Shown piece by piece: positions 62,701-64,000 of a DNA stretch of 64,000 nt (position 1 is its first letter; each line of letters opens with the position of its first letter). The stretch covers positions 1 through 64,000 of the forward strand of contig JAXRKP010001910.1 of assembly GCA_037039925.1 (NCBI GenBank), read 5' to 3'. The translations under genes were made by a program, and so were the position numbers. This DNA is from Doris montereyensis (lineage: Eukaryota; Mollusca; Gastropoda; Nudibranchia; Dorididae). Below the pieces are notes generated by a model. The model was not told the origin of the DNA. It did no database searches and saw nothing but the letters and a program-made list of their open reading frames with translations.

Positions 62701-62905
62701 TTATTGTTGTGTAAAGCACTTTGAGGCTTTGGTGATAGGCGCTATATAAATAACCTTATTATATAAATCACCTTATAATTTACATAAATAAAGATATAAA
62801 TAAATAAATCAGGCCCTTACTTGCCAATCTCGCCCATGTCTGTGAAATCATTGTCAAAGGTAGCCTTCCACATAACACATAGAGAGTCTTCTCGTTCACT
62901 CAATT
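56588..62905 (-). CDS. TRIO: Trio/kalirin-family C-terminal serine/threonine kinase domain (partial gene, six exons)
   Basis: Seen: minus-strand exons at 62821-62905, 61708-61908, 60296-60434, 59506-59683, 58435-58614 and 56588-56722. In order they encode the glycine loop GKGRFAVV, the lysine in LAVKFI, LQYLHNCRIAHLDVK|PENL (HLD in place of HRD), HPEFTSPEVVSG, then W-SVGVFLYVLLSGVSPFLDES, KRPTAQVCLESSWI and NTSRLSDFIQRRKHQ. The last motif, about 20 residues beyond the domain, is characteristic of Trio and kalirin rather than DAPK, titin or obscurin kinases. Known: Trio and kalirin are Rho-GEFs with spectrin repeats and two DH-PH units; fly Trio and worm UNC-73 lack the kinase. Splice phases agree at every junction once local indels are allowed for. 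Odd: exon 59506-59683 has three indels, including one that moves DFG out of frame, and the terminal exon lacks one base. The 5' exons lie beyond 64000; the final ~20-residue exon was not identified. Confidence 0.88.
56726..57697. repeat. ~24-bp minisatellite inside the Trio/kalirin gene
   Basis: Unit ACACAAACAATAAAGTCATCAAAC with AAC/AAT and CAC/GAC variants, about 40 copies. It begins three bases from the splice acceptor AG at 56723-56724, on the intron side. Confidence 0.95.
58085..58375 (-). repeat. SINE family A, near full length
   Basis: The reverse strand has the tRNA-like head with GAGTTCGAATCTTAGCAAAG, CTTGGGAAAGACACTTAACA, AAATGGGTACAAACAAGC, GAAACCGGGATAAGC, CCTTGAAGGAACTTACTAC. 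Lies in a kinase-gene intron, same strand. Confidence 0.75.
58435..58614 (-). CDS. TRIO: Trio/kalirin kinase exon: GVSPFLDES lobe
   Basis: 180 nt (1 + 59 codons + 2). Acceptor TGTTCACAG, donor AAAG|GTATGG. It encodes SVGVFLYVLLSGVSPFLDES, EETCSNIVRNDFCFP and FHPEAKDLVRLMLVDEQ. The W of DIW spans the previous junction (TG|G). No indels. Confidence 0.92.
59506..59683 (-). CDS. TRIO: Trio/kalirin kinase exon: PENL to SPE, with indels around DFG
   Basis: 178 nt, whereas phase 0 in and phase 2 out needs 3n+2. The frame-0 reading gives PENLMIGANTISVS then SEVGGFRDARHIYNNYYIHP and HPEFTSPEVVSGTPVGL. The +1 frame from 59640 reads VKLVDF, followed by G-TGAC with one G missing, so the expected VKLVDFGDA is split by a +1/-1 pair. 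Near the end, CTACACACACTGACATCTG is two bases too long for L-H-T-D-I-W in a CA run. Confidence 0.82.
60296..60434 (-). CDS. TRIO: Trio/kalirin kinase exon: catalytic loop HLDVK
   Basis: 139 nt (1 + 46 codons). It encodes LSQGRLLESI ... YISQMLDCLQYLHNCRIAHL then DVK. HLD replaces the usual HRD, as in the Trio/kalirin/titin-like kinases. The exon ends exactly before PENL. Clean frame. Confidence 0.9.
60550..60735 (+). repeat. SINE family C copy
   Basis: GTGAGCTTGTAATCACGACG, ACACTGGTTCAAAACCC (B-box-like), TGGCTCAGGTGTGAATTAAG. Opposite strand to the host gene, in a kinase-gene intron. 60,740-61,690 otherwise holds nothing recognised. Confidence 0.55.
61708..61908 (-). CDS. TRIO: Trio/kalirin kinase exon: glycine loop and catalytic lysine
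   Basis: 201 nt (1 + 66 codons + 2). It encodes GRFAVVHRCIQKCSGQELAV then KFITKRLIRKEAVEIEF (the alpha-C glutamate lies here), ending PYVVIMQ. The donor CT|GTAAGT is consensus. The exon has no indels. Confidence 0.9.
62640..62770 (+). mobile_element. CR1/L2-like LINE or SINE 3' end
   Basis: GTGTAAAGCACTTTGAGGCT and AGGCGCTATATAAATAA resemble the AAAGCGCTTTGAG / GCGCTATATAA 3' ends of L2-type elements; TTAT tail. Confidence 0.5.
62821..62905 (-). CDS. TRIO: Trio/kalirin kinase exon: start of the kinase domain
   Basis: 85 nt (2 + 27 codons + 2). Acceptor TTTTTTCCAG, donor AA|GTAAGG. It encodes LSEREDSLCVMWKATFDNDF then TDMGEIG, the linker plus the first half of the glycine loop. The next exon adds KGRFAVV. 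The upstream coding exon is not visible before the window edge. Confidence 0.85.
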
Positions 62906-62969
62906 CTGGAAAAAAAAACAACATATTTTGATATGGTGAAAATGAATTAAATTTTTTAAAGAAAAAAAA

Positions 62970-63160
62970 AGTGGTGTCTTTGGCATAGTGGTTAGGTTAT
63001 TGGACATGGGATCATGAGGTCCTGGGTTTGAATCCTAGCAATTTTAGGTCTGACATGTGTTTCCTTGGGAAAACACTTAACACTCACTTTCCACACCTAA
63101 CCCAGGTGTTCAAATGGGTACCACCACCAGCTTGGGAGTAAAAACCTGCAATATTTAGGC
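62970..63160 (+). repeat. SINE family A copy, truncated
   Basis: AGTGGTTAGGTTATTGGACA, GGGTTTGAATCCTAGC, TTCCTTGGGAAAACACTTAA, CAAATGGGTACCACC; ends before the tail. Confidence 0.68.
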
Positions 63161-63299
63161 AATCCCAGTGTAGTTCTCTCTTTCCCATCTCTCTCCAGTC
63201 TCCCAAGTCTTCTCTATGTCTTTCAGCCATCTCTCCACTTCTCTTTTCACCGCCATGTTGGGGCCAAATGTGGAGTGAATCTTATTGGTGGCCTTCTCA

Positions 63300-63605
63300 C
63301 AGTGTGCGTGGCTTCAATGGCAGAGCGTTAGGCTGTCAGACTTGGGGATCATGAGGTCCTGAGTTCGAATCCTAGCAAAACAAGGTCCGACGTTGTTGTT
63401 GTTCCTTGAGAAAAGATACTTAACACATATTTCCCCCGCTCTACCAAGGTGCAAATGGAAACAAGCACTAGCTTGGGAGTTAAAATTTGCTGCAGACTAG
63501 TGTCCTGGAGGTGGCTATTCTAAAAAAAGGATCCACTTCACATTATTGAAACCGGGATAAGCTCCGGCTCTATGGGCAGTAACGGCCTTGAAAGAAACTT
63601 TACTT
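63300..63605 (+). repeat. SINE family A, full-length copy
   Basis: GAGCGTTAGGCTGTCAGACT, GAGTTCGAATCCTAGC (B box), CTTAACACATATTTCCC, GAAACCGGGATAAGCTCCGG, CTCTATGGGC, GGCCTTGAAAGAAACTTTAC. Best reference copy here. 63,610-64,000 holds no recognised exon. Confidence 0.75.
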
Positions 63606-64000
63606 TTACTTACCTCATAGTATGTCCTATCTCTTCTGCTATCCCTATGGGGCACAAACATCCATTACATATCAAATCTTACCATCAAATCCCTTTTCTG
63701 TGTGACTACTTTCCTTTTACTGTTTGTGTTTACATGAACATTCTATAGTAAGGTTACATTTAGTTATGGATTTGCTAGAATGTTTTCTCATTCCAAGAAC
63801 CTTTAAACTTTTTAGTCTCCACAGTCTTTGCTCAGCCAGGAATGAGTTCACACAGCAGATACTCCTGCACAAGAATGTGATATGGTGAGCTCTATGGTAA
63901 ATATGATATGGTCATTGTACCTGTATTTTCTTAATTCATTTGTCTCTGTCTGTCTATCTCCCTGGCTGTCTCCATGTCTGTCTGGTTTTTCTCTGCCTGT

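Noticed and set aside
63300..63400. tRNA genes at SINE A heads
   Set aside because: B boxes are good, but acceptor and anticodon arms do not pair and each head runs into the SINE body and tail.

Overview
This window is animal nuclear DNA, most likely from a gastropod or another lophotrochozoan mollusc. Genes are split by GT..AG introns. The DNA between exons is dominated by tRNA-headed SINEs, several LINE families, an LTR retroelement, DNA-transposon derivatives, microsatellites and minisatellites. AGATCT-rich islands, familiar from gastropod genomes, are scattered throughout. The species call is an inference; nothing in the window names it.

Two host genes can be read, both on the minus strand. 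(1) At 3.7-15.3 kb there is a complete six-exon gene for a SOSS-B / NABP single-stranded-DNA-binding protein (OB-fold DNA-repair factor). The 218 codons are open and all five splice junctions keep phase. Its introns hold a 1.9-kb minisatellite, several LINE and SINE fragments, a BED/hAT-like fragment and a TIR element nested in a LINE. (2) At 56.6-62.9 kb lie six exons of the C-terminal kinase domain of a Trio/kalirin-family protein. The 5' part of that gene runs off the right edge, and the last short exon was not found. Two of the six kinase exons carry single- or di-nucleotide indels, one of which puts the DFG motif out of frame. The other four exons are clean.

Between the genes lies a mobile-element landscape. 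15-25 kb: SINEs, LINE remnants, a 154-bp tandem duplication and very long (AAT)n and (GA)n tracts. 25.1-34.6 kb: an LTR and a decayed Ty3/gypsy-type element on the minus strand. Its order gag - protease - integrase - RT - RNase H is the Gmr1-like order. The integrase core is missing, and three different minisatellites (14, 34 and 79 bp) have grown inside it. 35.7-42.35 kb: a composite element carrying a frameshifted ~3.2-kb coding region of an unassigned, RNase-H-transposase-like family. A 0.63-kb sequence at 51.96-52.59 kb contains its two ends joined together, like a deletion derivative. 42.3-56 kb: SINEs, a fold-back element, a hairpin beside a 1.1-kb 20-bp satellite, a pogo-like TA-flanked element and long microsatellites.

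The two genes show no operon-like link. What connects the window is repeat activity: LINE tails that coincide with microsatellites, elements inserted into elements, and minisatellites abutting splice sites.
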